Made by a program: the position numbers and the translations under genes
In this document: positions 21,069 to 31,355 of the stretch, piece after piece
How the letters are laid out: every line of letters begins with the position of its first letter
How positions within the stretch are numbered: position 1 is the first letter of the stretch
Assembly (NCBI RefSeq): GCF_003937915.1
Contig: NZ_RHUM01000010.1
Span: 1 to 64,000 of the forward strand
Direction of reading: 5' to 3'
Source of the DNA: Erwinia sp. 198
GTDB lineage: Bacteria > Pseudomonadota > Gammaproteobacteria > Enterobacterales > Enterobacteriaceae
Length of the DNA: 64,000 nucleotides
Notes under the pieces: model-generated
What the model was told of the DNA's origin: nothing
Database searches by the model: none
Seen by the model: the letters and a program-made list of their open reading frames with translations, nothing else

Positions 21069-21098
21069 TAAAGCGAGAAGGTAATACCTGTCGCTTTA
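21069..21098. repeat. 30-nt nested inverted repeat before the hydrolase pair
   Basis: TAAAGCGA (21069-21076) and TCGCTTTA (21091-21098) enclose a second dyad, AGGTA-A-TACCT. The two nested dyads make nearly the whole 30 nt self-complementary. It stands about 120 bp before the DUF1460 gene and could be a hairpin or an operator. It is separate from the yheU terminator. Confidence 0.6.
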
Positions 21099-21220
21099 AA
21101 ATATTACCTGCCTTATTAATATCAAATTAATAATTACTTCCATATTAATTATAAAATAAAATATTGCCAATTCTTCACGCGCGTAATAAAACCTCCTGAC
21201 CCATAGAGAAGGAGTTCATA

Positions 21221-22027
21221 ATGAGGTGTTTTTCCGCGCCAGCCGTTATTGCCTGTTTTTTATTAGCATCCTGTCGTTCCCATTCTTATAACACATTAAT
21301 AATTACTGACGATAACTCACAACAAAAAATAGAAAAAATTCTACAAGATCAAATTAAACCCTACCCTCATCTTCCCATCAATGAAAAGATTAACCTTGTT
21401 TCTGAACAATTTATTGGAACGCCATACCGGGCCGACACGCTTATAGGTTCCGAAAGTCAGCCTGAAAAGCTGGTTGTCGATCTGACCGGCGTCGACTGCT
21501 TCACTTTTATTGATTATGTCAATGCACTGGCTCGCGCAACGACGAAAGCGGAATTTTATGCAGCGCTAATTAAGACGCGCTATGTGGAAGGGAAAATCAC
21601 ATTTCAATCCAGAAAGCATTTTTTCACCGACTGGGCGGCTTTGCCTTTCCGCAATGCAAAAGATGTCACAGCTACAGTCAGCCCACACTATCAGCAAGAG
21701 ATAAAATACCTGAACCAGAAGGCTGATGGCAGTAAGTACCTTCCGGGAGTAGAGATTCATAAAAGAAATATTATCTGGATCCCCGGCAAATCCGTTGATC
21801 GCCAGACAATCGCCAATCTAAAAACCGGCGATTTTATCGGGATTTATACGGATATCGCCGGGCTGGATGTCACCCACGTTGGCATTTTTATTGCCAGCGA
21901 CCTTGGGCCGCTGTTCAGAAACGCTTCATCGTTATCGAAAAACAGGAAAGTCGTAGATTCGCCTTTTCTTGAATACGTAAAAAACAAGCCGGGAATTATT
22001 GTTCTTCGCGCTAAAACCAGGGAGTAA
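21221..22027 (+). CDS. DUF1460 lipoprotein, predicted cell-wall amidase
   Basis: 268 residues, start chosen at the ATG with AGAAGGAGTTCATA upstream. A lipobox LLASC gives a lipidated Cys18. The body matches the DUF1460 family of NlpC/P60-like fold, for which an N-acetylmuramoyl-L-alanine amidase activity has been proposed. Predicted nucleophile Cys93 lies in DLTGVDCFTFIDYVNAL and catalytic His219 in LDVTHVGIFIAS. Base composition is visibly more AT-rich than the neighbours, suggesting transfer. It is followed 2 nt later by the NlpC/P60 gene. E. coli has neither between yheU and prkB. Confidence 0.8.
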   Translation: MRCFSAPAVIACFLLASCRSHSYNTLIITDDNSQQKIEKILQDQIKPYPHLPINEKINLVSEQFIGTPYRADTLIGSESQPEKLVVDLTGVDCFTFIDYVNALARATTKAEFYAALIKTRYVEGKITFQSRKHFFTDWAALPFRNAKDVTATVSPHYQQEIKYLNQKADGSKYLPGVEIHKRNIIWIPGKSVDRQTIANLKTGDFIGIYTDIAGLDVTHVGIFIASDLGPLFRNASSLSKNRKVVDSPFLEYVKNKPGIIVLRAKTRE

Positions 22028-22029
22028 AA

Positions 22030-23469
22030 ATGAAAATAAAATATACTATTTTTATCTTTCCTTTGCTAATCGCAGGCTGCGATGCCTCTTCAAGGAATGT
22101 GGAGAATAAACAGAAGTGCAGTTTAGTTTCTTCTGTAGTTGAGAGTACACCGGTGGATGCGAAAAAATCCATTTTTCCCCTGACGCGTTATTCACAGGAG
22201 ATAGATAAATGGATCCCACCCTCATCGGTGGTTAGCCAGAACCATCTGCTTGATGAATCGGCCCAGCAGCGTCATTTTCAGCAGCTTAAATCGCATTACT
22301 TCGGTACAGGTAAAAATGATGGATCGCCCTGGAATCAGGCCCGCATTGATAAAATTATCAGCAGCCACGAAGCGACTGATATTATTAATGATGAGATAAA
22401 AAACTATTTATCCGACAAGGCAAACTATTACGGGATCAATTTCAGATTGCTCAGCCCGGCCTGGAAAAATCAGGTCAAAGCTAATGCCACCGTCACGCTG
22501 CCTGATGCTTCCGCAGGTCGCGCCATTACCGTTCGGGAAACGCTGGCAAGAGCTTTGCCTGCCATTGATCCTGTGTTTAGCGATCCTCTTGTGGCAGGTG
22601 AGGGATACCCGTTTGACAATATCCAGGTTTCTGCAATACGCGCAGGCACGCCTGTCTATATACTGTCTACCAGCCGCGACAAAGCCTGGAAATTTATCGT
22701 GACGCCGACCGTGGTCGCCTGGGTAAAAAGCGATGATGTGGCTGACGTAAGCGATGCGTTCGTCGCAGACTGGCGGACACTGGCGGATCGGCAGCTGGGC
22801 GCGTATATCAAAGAACCTGTTTCCATCCATGACGGCGACACCTTTCATTTCATCGCCCGTCCGGGCACTATCCTGCCCGTACGTCAGGGGCCAACCGGCT
22901 TAAGCGTTGCTGTACCCGTAAAGCAGCCCGACGGTAGCGCACAGGTTAAATGGCTAAGCGCGCAGAAGGATACGCTTGCGCCCATGCCGCTGAAAATGAC
23001 ACCGGCTAACCTCGCCGTCCTGATGAAATCCATGCAGGGCAAACAGTATGGCTGGGGAGACTTTAACTTTTACAATGACTGCTCGCAGGAACTGCGCAGC
23101 CTGTTGATGCCTTTCGGCATCTTTTTGCCGCGCAACTCCGCCGCAGAAGCGGCCAGCGGTCGGGTTAAAAACCTCAGCGCATTAAGCCCGGCGGATCGCC
23201 TTGCTTATCTGGTCAAAAACGGCAGGCCGTTTACCACGCTAATCCATATTGATGGCCATATCATGCTTTACATCGGCAATACCGAACTGGACGGTAAAAC
23301 GGTGCCGATGACCTATCAGAACATATGGGGGCTGCATACCCGCAGCCATGAAGGCAGAAGTATTATCGGCGGCGCCGTGTTCTTCCCTTTGCTGCTTAGC
23401 TACCCGGAAGACCGGGATCTCCTCTCCCTGGCAGCTAAACCGCTGTTCGCGCTTAGCTTTATTGAATAA
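22030..23469 (+). CDS. SH3 domain NlpC/P60-family lipoprotein endopeptidase
   Basis: 479 residues. Lipobox LLIAGC gives Cys17. Middle residues (about 180-310) look like the paired bacterial SH3 modules of the N_NLPC_P60 architecture; the C-terminal NlpC/P60 domain has Cys351 in NFYNDCSQELRSLL and His410 in IHIDGHIMLYIG. Homologues cleave gamma-D-Glu-diaminopimelate bonds in murein peptides. The ribosome site CAGGGAG overlaps the end of the DUF1460 gene, so the two are co-translated. Together they would cut both the amide and the peptide bonds of a stem peptide; that joint role is inference. Confidence 0.8.
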   Translation: MKIKYTIFIFPLLIAGCDASSRNVENKQKCSLVSSVVESTPVDAKKSIFPLTRYSQEIDKWIPPSSVVSQNHLLDESAQQRHFQQLKSHYFGTGKNDGSPWNQARIDKIISSHEATDIINDEIKNYLSDKANYYGINFRLLSPAWKNQVKANATVTLPDASAGRAITVRETLARALPAIDPVFSDPLVAGEGYPFDNIQVSAIRAGTPVYILSTSRDKAWKFIVTPTVVAWVKSDDVADVSDAFVADWRTLADRQLGAYIKEPVSIHDGDTFHFIARPGTILPVRQGPTGLSVAVPVKQPDGSAQVKWLSAQKDTLAPMPLKMTPANLAVLMKSMQGKQYGWGDFNFYNDCSQELRSLLMPFGIFLPRNSAAEAASGRVKNLSALSPADRLAYLVKNGRPFTTLIHIDGHIMLYIGNTELDGKTVPMTYQNIWGLHTRSHEGRSIIGGAVFFPLLLSYPEDRDLLSLAAKPLFALSFIE

Positions 23470-23559
23470 CCTCTGCCAGACGCACACTCCGGGAGAAGAT
23501 GACACGGTATAGCAAAACGTGATAACAATGGCGGAATAACGTTCACAGGAAACTCGTTT

Positions 23560-24429
23560 ATGTCCGCCATACATCCAGTGATTGCCGTGACCGGTTCCAG
23601 CGGCGCGGGCACCACCACCACCAGCCTGGCCTTCCGCAAAATTTTTCAGCAGCTGAACCTGCACGCGGCGGAAGTGGAAGGCGACAGTTTCCATCGCTAT
23701 ACCCGTCCCGAAATGGATATGGCGATCCGCAAAGCGCGCGATATGGGCCGTCATATCAGCTATTTCGGCCCGGAGGCCAACGATTTTTCGCTGCTGGAGC
23801 AAACCTTCGCGGAATATGGCCGCAGCGGCAGCGGCCAGTCCAGAAAATATCTGCACACCTATGACGAAGCGGTGCCCTGGAACCAGGTGCCCGGCACTTT
23901 TACGCCGTGGCAGCCGCTGCCGGAACCCACCGACGTGCTGTTTTACGAAGGATTGCACGGCGGCGTGGTGACGCCACAGAACAATGTCTCGCAGCATGTC
24001 GATCTGCTGGTGGGCGTGGTGCCTATCGTCAACCTGGAGTGGATCCAAAAAATGATCCGCGATACCAGCGAACGCGGCCATTCTCGCGAGGCGGTAATGG
24101 ACTCCGTGGTGCGCTCAATGGACGATTATATTAACTTCATTACGCCACAATTTTCCCGCACCCATATTAACTTTCAGCGTGTCCCTACCGTGGATACGTC
24201 CAACCCTTTTGCCGCGCGCGGCATTCCTTCGCTCGACGAGAGCTTTGTGGTTATCCATTTCCAGGCGCTGGAACAGATTGACTTCCCCTATCTGCTGGCG
24301 ATGCTGCAGGGCTCTTTTATCTCCCATATCAACACGCTGGTGGTGCCGGGCGGCAAAATGGGCCTGGCGATGGAGCTGATTATGGGGCCGCTGGTCAAGC
24401 GCCTGATGGAAGGCAAAGCTATCAAGTAA
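23560..24429 (+). CDS. prkB: Phosphoribulokinase-like protein PrkB
   Basis: 289 residues, the E. coli PrkB length, with high similarity throughout. P-loop VTGSSGAGTTTTSLAF near residue 9, then VEGDSFHRYTRPEMDMAIRK and the PRK motif EGLHGGVV. The Calvin cycle is absent in Enterobacterales, so the physiological substrate is unknown. Convergent with yhfA, overlapping it by 8 nt. In E. coli it directly follows yheU; here 2.5 kb intervenes. Confidence 0.94.
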   Translation: MSAIHPVIAVTGSSGAGTTTTSLAFRKIFQQLNLHAAEVEGDSFHRYTRPEMDMAIRKARDMGRHISYFGPEANDFSLLEQTFAEYGRSGSGQSRKYLHTYDEAVPWNQVPGTFTPWQPLPEPTDVLFYEGLHGGVVTPQNNVSQHVDLLVGVVPIVNLEWIQKMIRDTSERGHSREAVMDSVVRSMDDYINFITPQFSRTHINFQRVPTVDTSNPFAARGIPSLDESFVVIHFQALEQIDFPYLLAMLQGSFISHINTLVVPGGKMGLAMELIMGPLVKRLMEGKAIK

Positions 24430-24826
24430 CGGCCATCTCATGGCTATGGGTAAGGGTCACGCCCTTACCCAGCATCAGCGCGACCGGGCAATATTTCCCC
24501 ACCGCAAGGCTGACCGCGCGCGCCAGCGCCTTATTCGTCAGCCCGCTGCCGCTGACAATAAAATGCAGGTTGATGCGGGTAAACAGACGCGGCGGTTTCT
24601 CGCGCCGGGTTGACGTCAGCTTCACCTCGCAGTTCTCTACCGTGAAACGCCCTTTTTGCAGAATGGCAACCACTTCCGCCGCGCTACAGCCGCCTGCCGC
24701 CATCAGCAGCATTTCCATCGGGCTGGGCGCTTTATCGCCCGCGTTGCCGTCCATCACGATCTGATGGCCCGATGAGGATCCTCCCAAAAAGGTCAGCCCT
24801 TCCACCCATTTGACGCTCGCTTGCAT
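24422..24826 (-). CDS. yhfA: OsmC family protein YhfA
   Basis: 134 residues, an OsmC/Ohr-like fold. The conserved cysteine lies in LLMAAGGCSAAEVV and the second in LAVGKYCPVALMLG, the pair of cysteines used by OsmC-family peroxidases. YhfA itself has no established substrate. It is divergent from crp and convergent with prkB. Confidence 0.93.
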   Translation of the reverse strand: MQASVKWVEGLTFLGGSSSGHQIVMDGNAGDKAPSPMEMLLMAAGGCSAAEVVAILQKGRFTVENCEVKLTSTRREKPPRLFTRINLHFIVSGSGLTNKALARAVSLAVGKYCPVALMLGKGVTLTHSHEMAVT

Positions 24827-25131
24827 AACAAATTCCTCTAATTCATTTAGTTAAGCTGCCGTGGGCTTAAGGTAACTAAAACAGCAGCGCGGCAGATTTC
24901 CCGCTATGCTGAAGCGAGACAACAGAAGACACCCATGCAAAGCTGTGCTACAAACAAGGCTGTATTTCGTCAGTACTCTACAGACCAGACGAAACGGGAC
25001 GACATAACGAGCCCGGCACTCAACAGAGAGCCGAATAACTTTCCTGCATGGGAAGCGCTTGACTATTTCAACGCCTGTCAGGGAACTCTGCCCCTGTATT
25101 TAGGCACGATAACAACAGAGGATAACAGCGA
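24827..25131. other. yhfA-crp intergenic region
   Basis: 305 bp with no credible gene. The last 25 bases before crp (ATAACAACAGAGGATAACAG) match the E. coli crp ribosome-site region as I recall it. Upstream, TATGCT (24905-24910) is a possible -10 without a clear -35. I found no TGTGA-N6-TCACA site, unlike the E. coli promoter with its CRP sites. Confidence 0.5.
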
Positions 25132-25764
25132 ATGGTTCTCGGCAAACCGCAAACAGACCCGACACTTGAATGGTTCCTGTCACATTGCCATATTCATAAG
25201 TATCCATCCAAAAGCACGCTGATCCACCAGGGTGAGAAAGCAGAAACCCTTTACTACATCGTCAAAGGCGCGGTAGCGGTGCTGATCAAGGATGAAGAAG
25301 GTAAAGAGATGATCCTGTCTTACCTTAACCAGGGCGATTTTATCGGCGAGCTTGGCCTGTTTGAAGAGGGCCAGGAGCGCAGCGCATGGGTGCGGGCAAA
25401 AACGGCCTGTGAAGTGGCGGAAATCTCCTATAAGAAGTTTCGCCAGCTGATCCAGGTCAACCCGGATATCCTGATGCGTCTCTCTTCACAGATGGCGCGC
25501 CGTCTGCAGGTTACCTCCGAGAAAGTGGGCAATTTAGCTTTCCTCGATGTGACGGGTCGCATCGCGCAAACGCTATTGAATCTGGCTAAACAGCCGGACG
25601 CTATGACCCACCCGGATGGGATGCAGATCAAAATTACCCGCCAGGAGATTGGCCAGATCGTCGGCTGCTCGCGCGAAACCGTCGGCCGTATTCTGAAGAT
25701 GCTGGAAGATCAAAACCTGATCTCCGCGCACGGTAAAACCATCGTGGTCTACGGTACACGCTAA
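25132..25764 (+). CDS. crp: Cyclic AMP receptor protein
   Basis: 210 residues, nearly identical to E. coli CRP. N-terminal cAMP domain with the phosphate-binding cassette [19 protein letters not shown], dimerisation helix, and C-terminal helix-turn-helix [20 protein letters not shown], whose recognition helix reads RETVGR. Global activator of carbon-source genes. Activating-region surfaces appear unchanged. GAGGATAACAGCG precedes the ATG. Confidence 0.98.
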   Translation: MVLGKPQTDPTLEWFLSHCHIHKYPSKSTLIHQGEKAETLYYIVKGAVAVLIKDEEGKEMILSYLNQGDFIGELGLFEEGQERSAWVRAKTACEVAEISYKKFRQLIQVNPDILMRLSSQMARRLQVTSEKVGNLAFLDVTGRIAQTLLNLAKQPDAMTHPDGMQIKITRQEIGQIVGCSRETVGRILKMLEDQNLISAHGKTIVVYGTR

Positions 25765-25822
25765 ACCGCTCTGATTGCATGGCGCAATGCTTTCATTGCG
25801 CCTTTTCAGCGGGTACAAAGCA

Positions 25823-27901
25823 ATGTGGCGCCGACTCATCTACCATCCCGAAGTTAACTACGCCCTGCGGCAGACGCTGGTGCTTTGCCTGCCCGTCGCC
25901 GTCGGCTGGCTGCTGGGCAATTTGCAAAACGGCCTGCTGTTCTCGCTGGTGCCGGCCTGCTGCAATATTGCCGGTCTGGATACGCCGCATAGACGCTTCT
26001 TTAAACGTCTGCTGATCGGCGGCGGTCTTTTCGCCTTCAGCAGCTTTCTGGTGCAGTATCTTGGCCACTATGCCGTTCCCCTGCCCGTCATCCTGTTTTC
26101 CATGGCCATGCTGCTGGGCGTGACCGGCGAAATCAGCCCGCTGCATGGCAGACTGCTGCCCGGCGCGCTGATTGCCGGCATCTTTACCCTGAGCCTGGCC
26201 GGTCGGATGCCCATCTGGCAGCCGCCATCGCTTTATATCCTGGGCACGGTCTGGTACGGCCTTTTTAACTGGTTCTGGTTCTGGCTGTGGAAAGAGCAGC
26301 CGATGCGGGAAACGCTCAGCCTGCTTTATCGCGAACTGGCCGGCTACTGCGAGGCCAAATACAGCCTGCTGACGCAGCTTGCCGACCCGGAAAAAACGCT
26401 GCCGCCGCTGCTGGCACGCCAGCAAAAAGCGGTCGACCTTATCAATACCTGCTACCAGCAAATGCATATGCTGGCCGCCAGCAATGACAATCACCACAAG
26501 CGGTTGACCCGCGCTTTTCAGGTCGCGCTGGATTTGCAGGAGCATATCGCCGTCAGCCTGCACCAGCCGGAAGAGGTGCAGAAGCTGGTGGAGCAGAGCC
26601 ATGCCGAGGCGGTGATCCGCTGGAACGCGCAGACCATCGCGGCCAGGCTGCGCGAGCTGGCGGACGATATTCTCTATCACCGTCTGCCGACACGTTTCAG
26701 CATGGATAAACAGCTGCAGGCGCTGGAAAAAATTGCCCGCCAGCATCCCGCCAACCCGGTCGGCAACTTTTGCGCCTGGCATTTCAGCCGTATCGCCCGC
26801 GTGCTGCGTACCCAGCGTCCGCTTTACCAGCGCGATCTGATGGCGGATCGTCAGAAACGACTGCCGCTGCTATCTGCCATCAGAAGCTATCTGTCGCTGA
26901 AATCCGCCGCGCTGCGCACCGCTGCCAGGTTTGCGGTTATGCTCGCTTTCGCCAGCACCCTGGCGCTCTCCTTTAATCTGCCCAAGCCTTACTGGCTGCT
27001 GATGACGGTGATGTTTGTCAGCCAGAACGGCTACAGCGCGACCAGGGTACGCATTCAGCATCGTGCGCTGGGCACGCTGGGCGGGCTGGTGGTGGCCGCG
27101 CTGACGCTACGCTTTCAGGTGCCGGAATCGGCTGTGCTGCTGGTGATGCTGACGCTGACGCTGGCAGGCTATCTGGTGATCCGCAAATATTATGGTCTGG
27201 CGACGATCGGCTTTACCGTTACAGCGGTATATTCGCTTCAGCTGCTGTCGCTGAACGGCGCCGACTTTCTGCTGCCGCGCCTGCTGGATACGCTGATGGG
27301 CTGCCTGATCGCCTTTGCCGGGATGATCTGGCTGTGGCCGCAGTGGCAAAGCGGTCTGCTGCGGCAGAATGCGCACGACGCGCTGGAAACCTACCAGGAA
27401 GCGCTACAGAAACTGCTGGGGGACGAAGAGAGCCCGCAGAAGCTTGCCTGGCAGCGTATGCGCGTTAACCAGGCGCACAACGCGCTGTTTAACTCGCTGA
27501 ACCAGGCCATGCAGGAGCCGGGTTTCGACGACCGCTACCTGGCCGATATGAAACTGTGGGTCACGCACAGTCAGTTTATCGTTGAGCATATCAACGCCAT
27601 GACCATTTTAGCGCGTGAACATACCATGCTGACACCGCAGCTGGCCGAGCGCTATCTGCAGGCGTGCGAGATTGCGCTACAGCGCTGCCAGCAGCGGCTG
27701 GAGTACGACGGGCCGAGTTCTACAAACAACGTGCTGGAGACGGATACGCCCTTTCAGCAGGGCGCGACGACGGTGATGGAAAGGCACATAAAGCGCATCC
27801 TGGAACATCTTGGCGTGATGCACACTATTTCTTCGTTGGCCTGGAGCAGCCGACCTCATCATGGCCGCTGGCTGTCGCGCCATTTACGGAAATCAGCCTG
27901 A
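25823..27901 (+). CDS. yhfK: YhfK family inner-membrane protein (FUSC-like)
   Basis: 692 residues from the ATG at 25823 (MWRRLIYHPEVNYALRQTLV), which matches the E. coli start; the longer reading from 25775 is not conserved. Two sets of about five to six membrane helices (residues about 20-160 and 380-525) are separated and followed by soluble helical regions, the arrangement of FUSC/AaeB-type proteins. Substrate unknown. It lies 58 bp after crp in the same direction. Confidence 0.93.
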   Translation: MWRRLIYHPEVNYALRQTLVLCLPVAVGWLLGNLQNGLLFSLVPACCNIAGLDTPHRRFFKRLLIGGGLFAFSSFLVQYLGHYAVPLPVILFSMAMLLGVTGEISPLHGRLLPGALIAGIFTLSLAGRMPIWQPPSLYILGTVWYGLFNWFWFWLWKEQPMRETLSLLYRELAGYCEAKYSLLTQLADPEKTLPPLLARQQKAVDLINTCYQQMHMLAASNDNHHKRLTRAFQVALDLQEHIAVSLHQPEEVQKLVEQSHAEAVIRWNAQTIAARLRELADDILYHRLPTRFSMDKQLQALEKIARQHPANPVGNFCAWHFSRIARVLRTQRPLYQRDLMADRQKRLPLLSAIRSYLSLKSAALRTAARFAVMLAFASTLALSFNLPKPYWLLMTVMFVSQNGYSATRVRIQHRALGTLGGLVVAALTLRFQVPESAVLLVMLTLTLAGYLVIRKYYGLATIGFTVTAVYSLQLLSLNGADFLLPRLLDTLMGCLIAFAGMIWLWPQWQSGLLRQNAHDALETYQEALQKLLGDEESPQKLAWQRMRVNQAHNALFNSLNQAMQEPGFDDRYLADMKLWVTHSQFIVEHINAMTILAREHTMLTPQLAERYLQACEIALQRCQQRLEYDGPSSTNNVLETDTPFQQGATTVMERHIKRILEHLGVMHTISSLAWSSRPHHGRWLSRHLRKSA

Positions 27902-28044
27902 TGATGCTGAGCAGAAGTTTTTCGGCGCGTGTGGCAGATGAACAGGAAGCTGGCAACGTTCTCCCATGGCAGAAAGCAATAAGGATGGGTTTACCTTTGG
28001 TGATAATGTATACTGTGAGTGCGTAAAAAAATTCAGGAGGACTT

Positions 28045-28248
28045 ATGCCTGTTGCATATAAAATGTCGCTCACCGCACAGAAGTTATGGGCTGCGGAGAC
28101 AAAAAGAAAAAGGCCAGAGCCGCGTAGTTACGTAAAAACGCCATCTGTCTCTGATGCAAAGGGCCGGGAGCTTTCCGCTCATTTTATTGAGGCCTTACAG
28201 CAAAGCCAGCAAGAAAAAAGTTCGGATGATGAGACCTATCTGGCATGA
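28045..28248 (+). CDS. Small protein, probable antitoxin partner of the following toxin remnant
   Basis: 67 residues, not recognised from a named family. It is basic in the N-terminal half (LWAAETKRKRPEPRSYVKT) and more acidic and helical at the C-terminus (HFIEALQQSQQEKSSDDETY), a layout common for type II antitoxins. AGGAGGACTT is a very strong ribosome site. Its stop overlaps the start of the next frame in ATGA, the classic antitoxin-toxin junction. Inserted between yhfK and argD, which are neighbours in E. coli. Function inferred from arrangement only. Confidence 0.55.
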   Translation: MPVAYKMSLTAQKLWAAETKRKRPEPRSYVKTPSVSDAKGRELSAHFIEALQQSQQEKSSDDETYLA

Positions 28249-28750
28249 CGGCACTGAAAGGGAGCGTCTATCTGGACAGGCTTTATAAAGAAAAAATGGA
28301 AGCCGAACAGGCTAAAGGTTCAACAGAGCTTTTTGATTTTAAAGAAGCATTTAAAATCTACTGGAAAACAGGCTTCCATCCTTCTTTTGGTAAAGACACG
28401 CCGTTCCGCTCTCCTTCTACTATTTTGACCACCTCAATTCGCCATTCTCACCTGATGCCAAAATCTTCACCAGCGCTTATGGCCCGGCTGGTACAAAGAT
28501 CGTATGGACTACCCGAACCAGACGAACACAAAAGGCAATAAGTGATATCTATCTGGTTTATGCTGTTAATACAGAGCGTGATGCCTGCCTGATTGCCGTT
28601 CTCCACAACGCGCATAAAGCCGTAAGGTCAGAGGCCTTTATGGAAACATTAATGGTAAGAGCAGACTTTTTTTATGAAAAAACGAACTCCAGGCCCATGC
28701 CTCTTGCCGACCACTGTAATATCTGGGATCAAGCAATCTGGCGCGTGTAA
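28245..28750 (+). pseudogene. Frameshifted YafO-like toxin remnant
   Basis: From ATG 28245 the first frame reads about 70 toxin-like residues (FHPSFGKDTPF, then RHSHLMP). Coding then continues in the +1 frame from the A-run at 28460-28463 (WYKDRMDYPNQTNTKGN), and in the +2 frame from about 28540 (SDIYLVYAVNTERDACL), ending at TAA 28748-28750. Each break looks like a single extra A. Removing both gives about 167 residues with the YafO-type pattern FGKD, HxHL, SDxxLVY. YafO proteins are ribosome-dependent mRNA interferases. The first frame alone stops at 28541 with 98 residues and lacks the conserved end. Family assignment is moderate. Confidence 0.55.
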
Positions 28751-28811
28751 GCAGCCTGGTGCAGACGACGCGCCTGTTTAGCCGGAAGCGCGAGGCTTCC
28801 GGCCTGACGAG

Positions 28812-30050
<1,239 letters not shown>

Positions 30051-30114
30051 TTACAGAGCCACTGAAATTATAATCATAAAATATGCATAAAAAATCACCT
30101 TAAGGCAACCAAAT

Positions 30115-30690
30115 TTATTGCCCGAGGAAATTCTTCAGCAGCTGATGCCCCTGCTCGCTGAGGATACTTTCCGGATGAAACTGCACGCCCTCCAGCGGCA
30201 AGTCACGATGCCGCACGCCCATAATCTCATCCCTTTCGCCGTCCCGCAGCGACCAGGCCGTCACCTCAAAGTCGGCGGGTAGCGAGGCGGCCTCGACGAT
30301 TAGCGAATGATAGCGCGTTACCCGTAATGGATGATTCAGGCCGTTAAAAACGCCGCTGTTATTATGCTCAATCAGCGAGGTTTTACCGTGCATTACCTCA
30401 CGCGCCCGTACAATACGCGCGCCAAAAGCCTGCGCTATCGCCTGATGCCCCAGACAAACGCCAAGCACCGGGATTTTTCCGGCGAAGGCCCGGATAGCCT
30501 CCAGAGAAATGCCCGCCTCGTTGGGCGTGCACGGCCCCGGCGAAATCACCAGATGTTCAGGCTTTAGCTCGCTTATTTGTGCCAGCGTCAGCTCGTCGTT
30601 ACGTCTGACGTGAACATCTGCGCCCGCTTCACAAAAATATTGATAGAGGTTCCAGGTAAAAGAGTCATAGTTATCGATCAGCAGCAGCAT
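30115..30690 (-). CDS. pabA: Aminodeoxychorismate synthase amidotransferase subunit PabA
   Basis: 191 residues, class I glutamine amidotransferase. Nucleophile Cys in [14 protein letters not shown]; His and Glu in QFHPESILS; oxyanion region [11 protein letters not shown]. It supplies ammonia to PabB for 4-amino-4-deoxychorismate, the folate precursor. Lies between fic and argD in the same direction, as in E. coli. Confidence 0.96.
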   Translation of the reverse strand: MLLLIDNYDSFTWNLYQYFCEAGADVHVRRNDELTLAQISELKPEHLVISPGPCTPNEAGISLEAIRAFAGKIPVLGVCLGHQAIAQAFGARIVRAREVMHGKTSLIEHNNSGVFNGLNHPLRVTRYHSLIVEAASLPADFEVTAWSLRDGERDEIMGVRHRDLPLEGVQFHPESILSEQGHQLLKNFLGQ

Positions 30691-30722
30691 ACGGGCTCCG
30701 GAAAAAAAGAAACGCTGCCATT

Positions 30723-31283
30723 CTACGCGTTTTCTTCCCGCTCGCTGATGACTTTGCCGAAAGCGGCTTCCAGCAGCGATAAGTCGCCTGCCAGGCTTGC
30801 CTTAACGGCCGCCTGCCAGCTTTCGCTGTCGATCAGGCTCCATTGGATGTCGCAGCCGGCGTGAATAATCAACTGTTCGAAGAAAAGCCGCTGGGCGCGT
30901 CCGTTGCCGCGCAGAAAAGGATGCAGCACGGTCAGCTCGCAGTAGTACCAGGCGAGCCTTTCCGCCATGCGATCCAGCGGCAGATCGGCCAGACCGTTCT
31001 CTTCTTCCAGCGCCTGCATCAGCGCGTTGCCTTCTTTCTCAATGTATTCAAAGTGGCAACAGGGCGTGTCGCCGATGGTGATATCGACTTCGCGCAGCTC
31101 GCCCGCCTCCTCCAGCACATCCTGAAAAAGCGCACGGTGCATGGCGCGCAGATGAGGCAGGCCCGGATTGCGCGCGCCCAGTTCGGGCAGGGAACCCGTT
31201 AATAAAAAGCTCGCCAAAAAGTTGGTCGGCAGACGCTGCTGCCAGAGCGTATTTTTTTGCTTGTCGGTGAGCTTTCTGGACAT
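30723..31283 (-). CDS. fic: Fic-domain AMPylase fused to the start of its YhfG antitoxin
   Basis: 186 residues. The catalytic Fic motif [12 protein letters not shown] (residues 121-132) is canonical, unlike the E. coli K-12 copy, and the flap segment [18 protein letters not shown] is intact, so AMP transfer is chemically possible. Residues 1-30 ([18 protein letters not shown]) match not E. coli Fic but the separate upstream antitoxin YhfG; from about residue 36 ([10 protein letters not shown]) it matches Fic. Roughly 50 N-terminal Fic residues and the YhfG C-terminus are missing. The antitoxin inhibitory motif SxxxEG reads SFLLTG here, so Glu is lost. AAGGAG precedes the ATG. Comparison uses recalled E. 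coli sequences. Confidence 0.8.
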   Translation of the reverse strand: MSRKLTDKQKNTLWQQRLPTNFLASFLLTGSLPELGARNPGLPHLRAMHRALFQDVLEEAGELREVDITIGDTPCCHFEYIEKEGNALMQALEEENGLADLPLDRMAERLAWYYCELTVLHPFLRGNGRAQRLFFEQLIIHAGCDIQWSLIDSESWQAAVKASLAGDLSLLEAAFGKVISEREENA

Positions 31284-31355
31284 GAGTTCTCCTTGAAGGG
31301 GTAATCGCTGCTAAAAGCTTAGCTGATTATCAGCAGCAATCCCCCGACCGGAGCG

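Noticed and set aside
24935..25222. Possible small gene upstream of crp
   Set aside because: It has no ribosome site, runs into crp in another frame and shows no family-like features; it is leader DNA.
28389..28545. Programmed ribosomal frameshift in the toxin-like gene
   Set aside because: Two shifts of +1 type would be needed, no slippery heptamer or shift-prone codon is visible at the breaks, and the -1 frame is closed by TAA at 28391. Simple mutation fits better.
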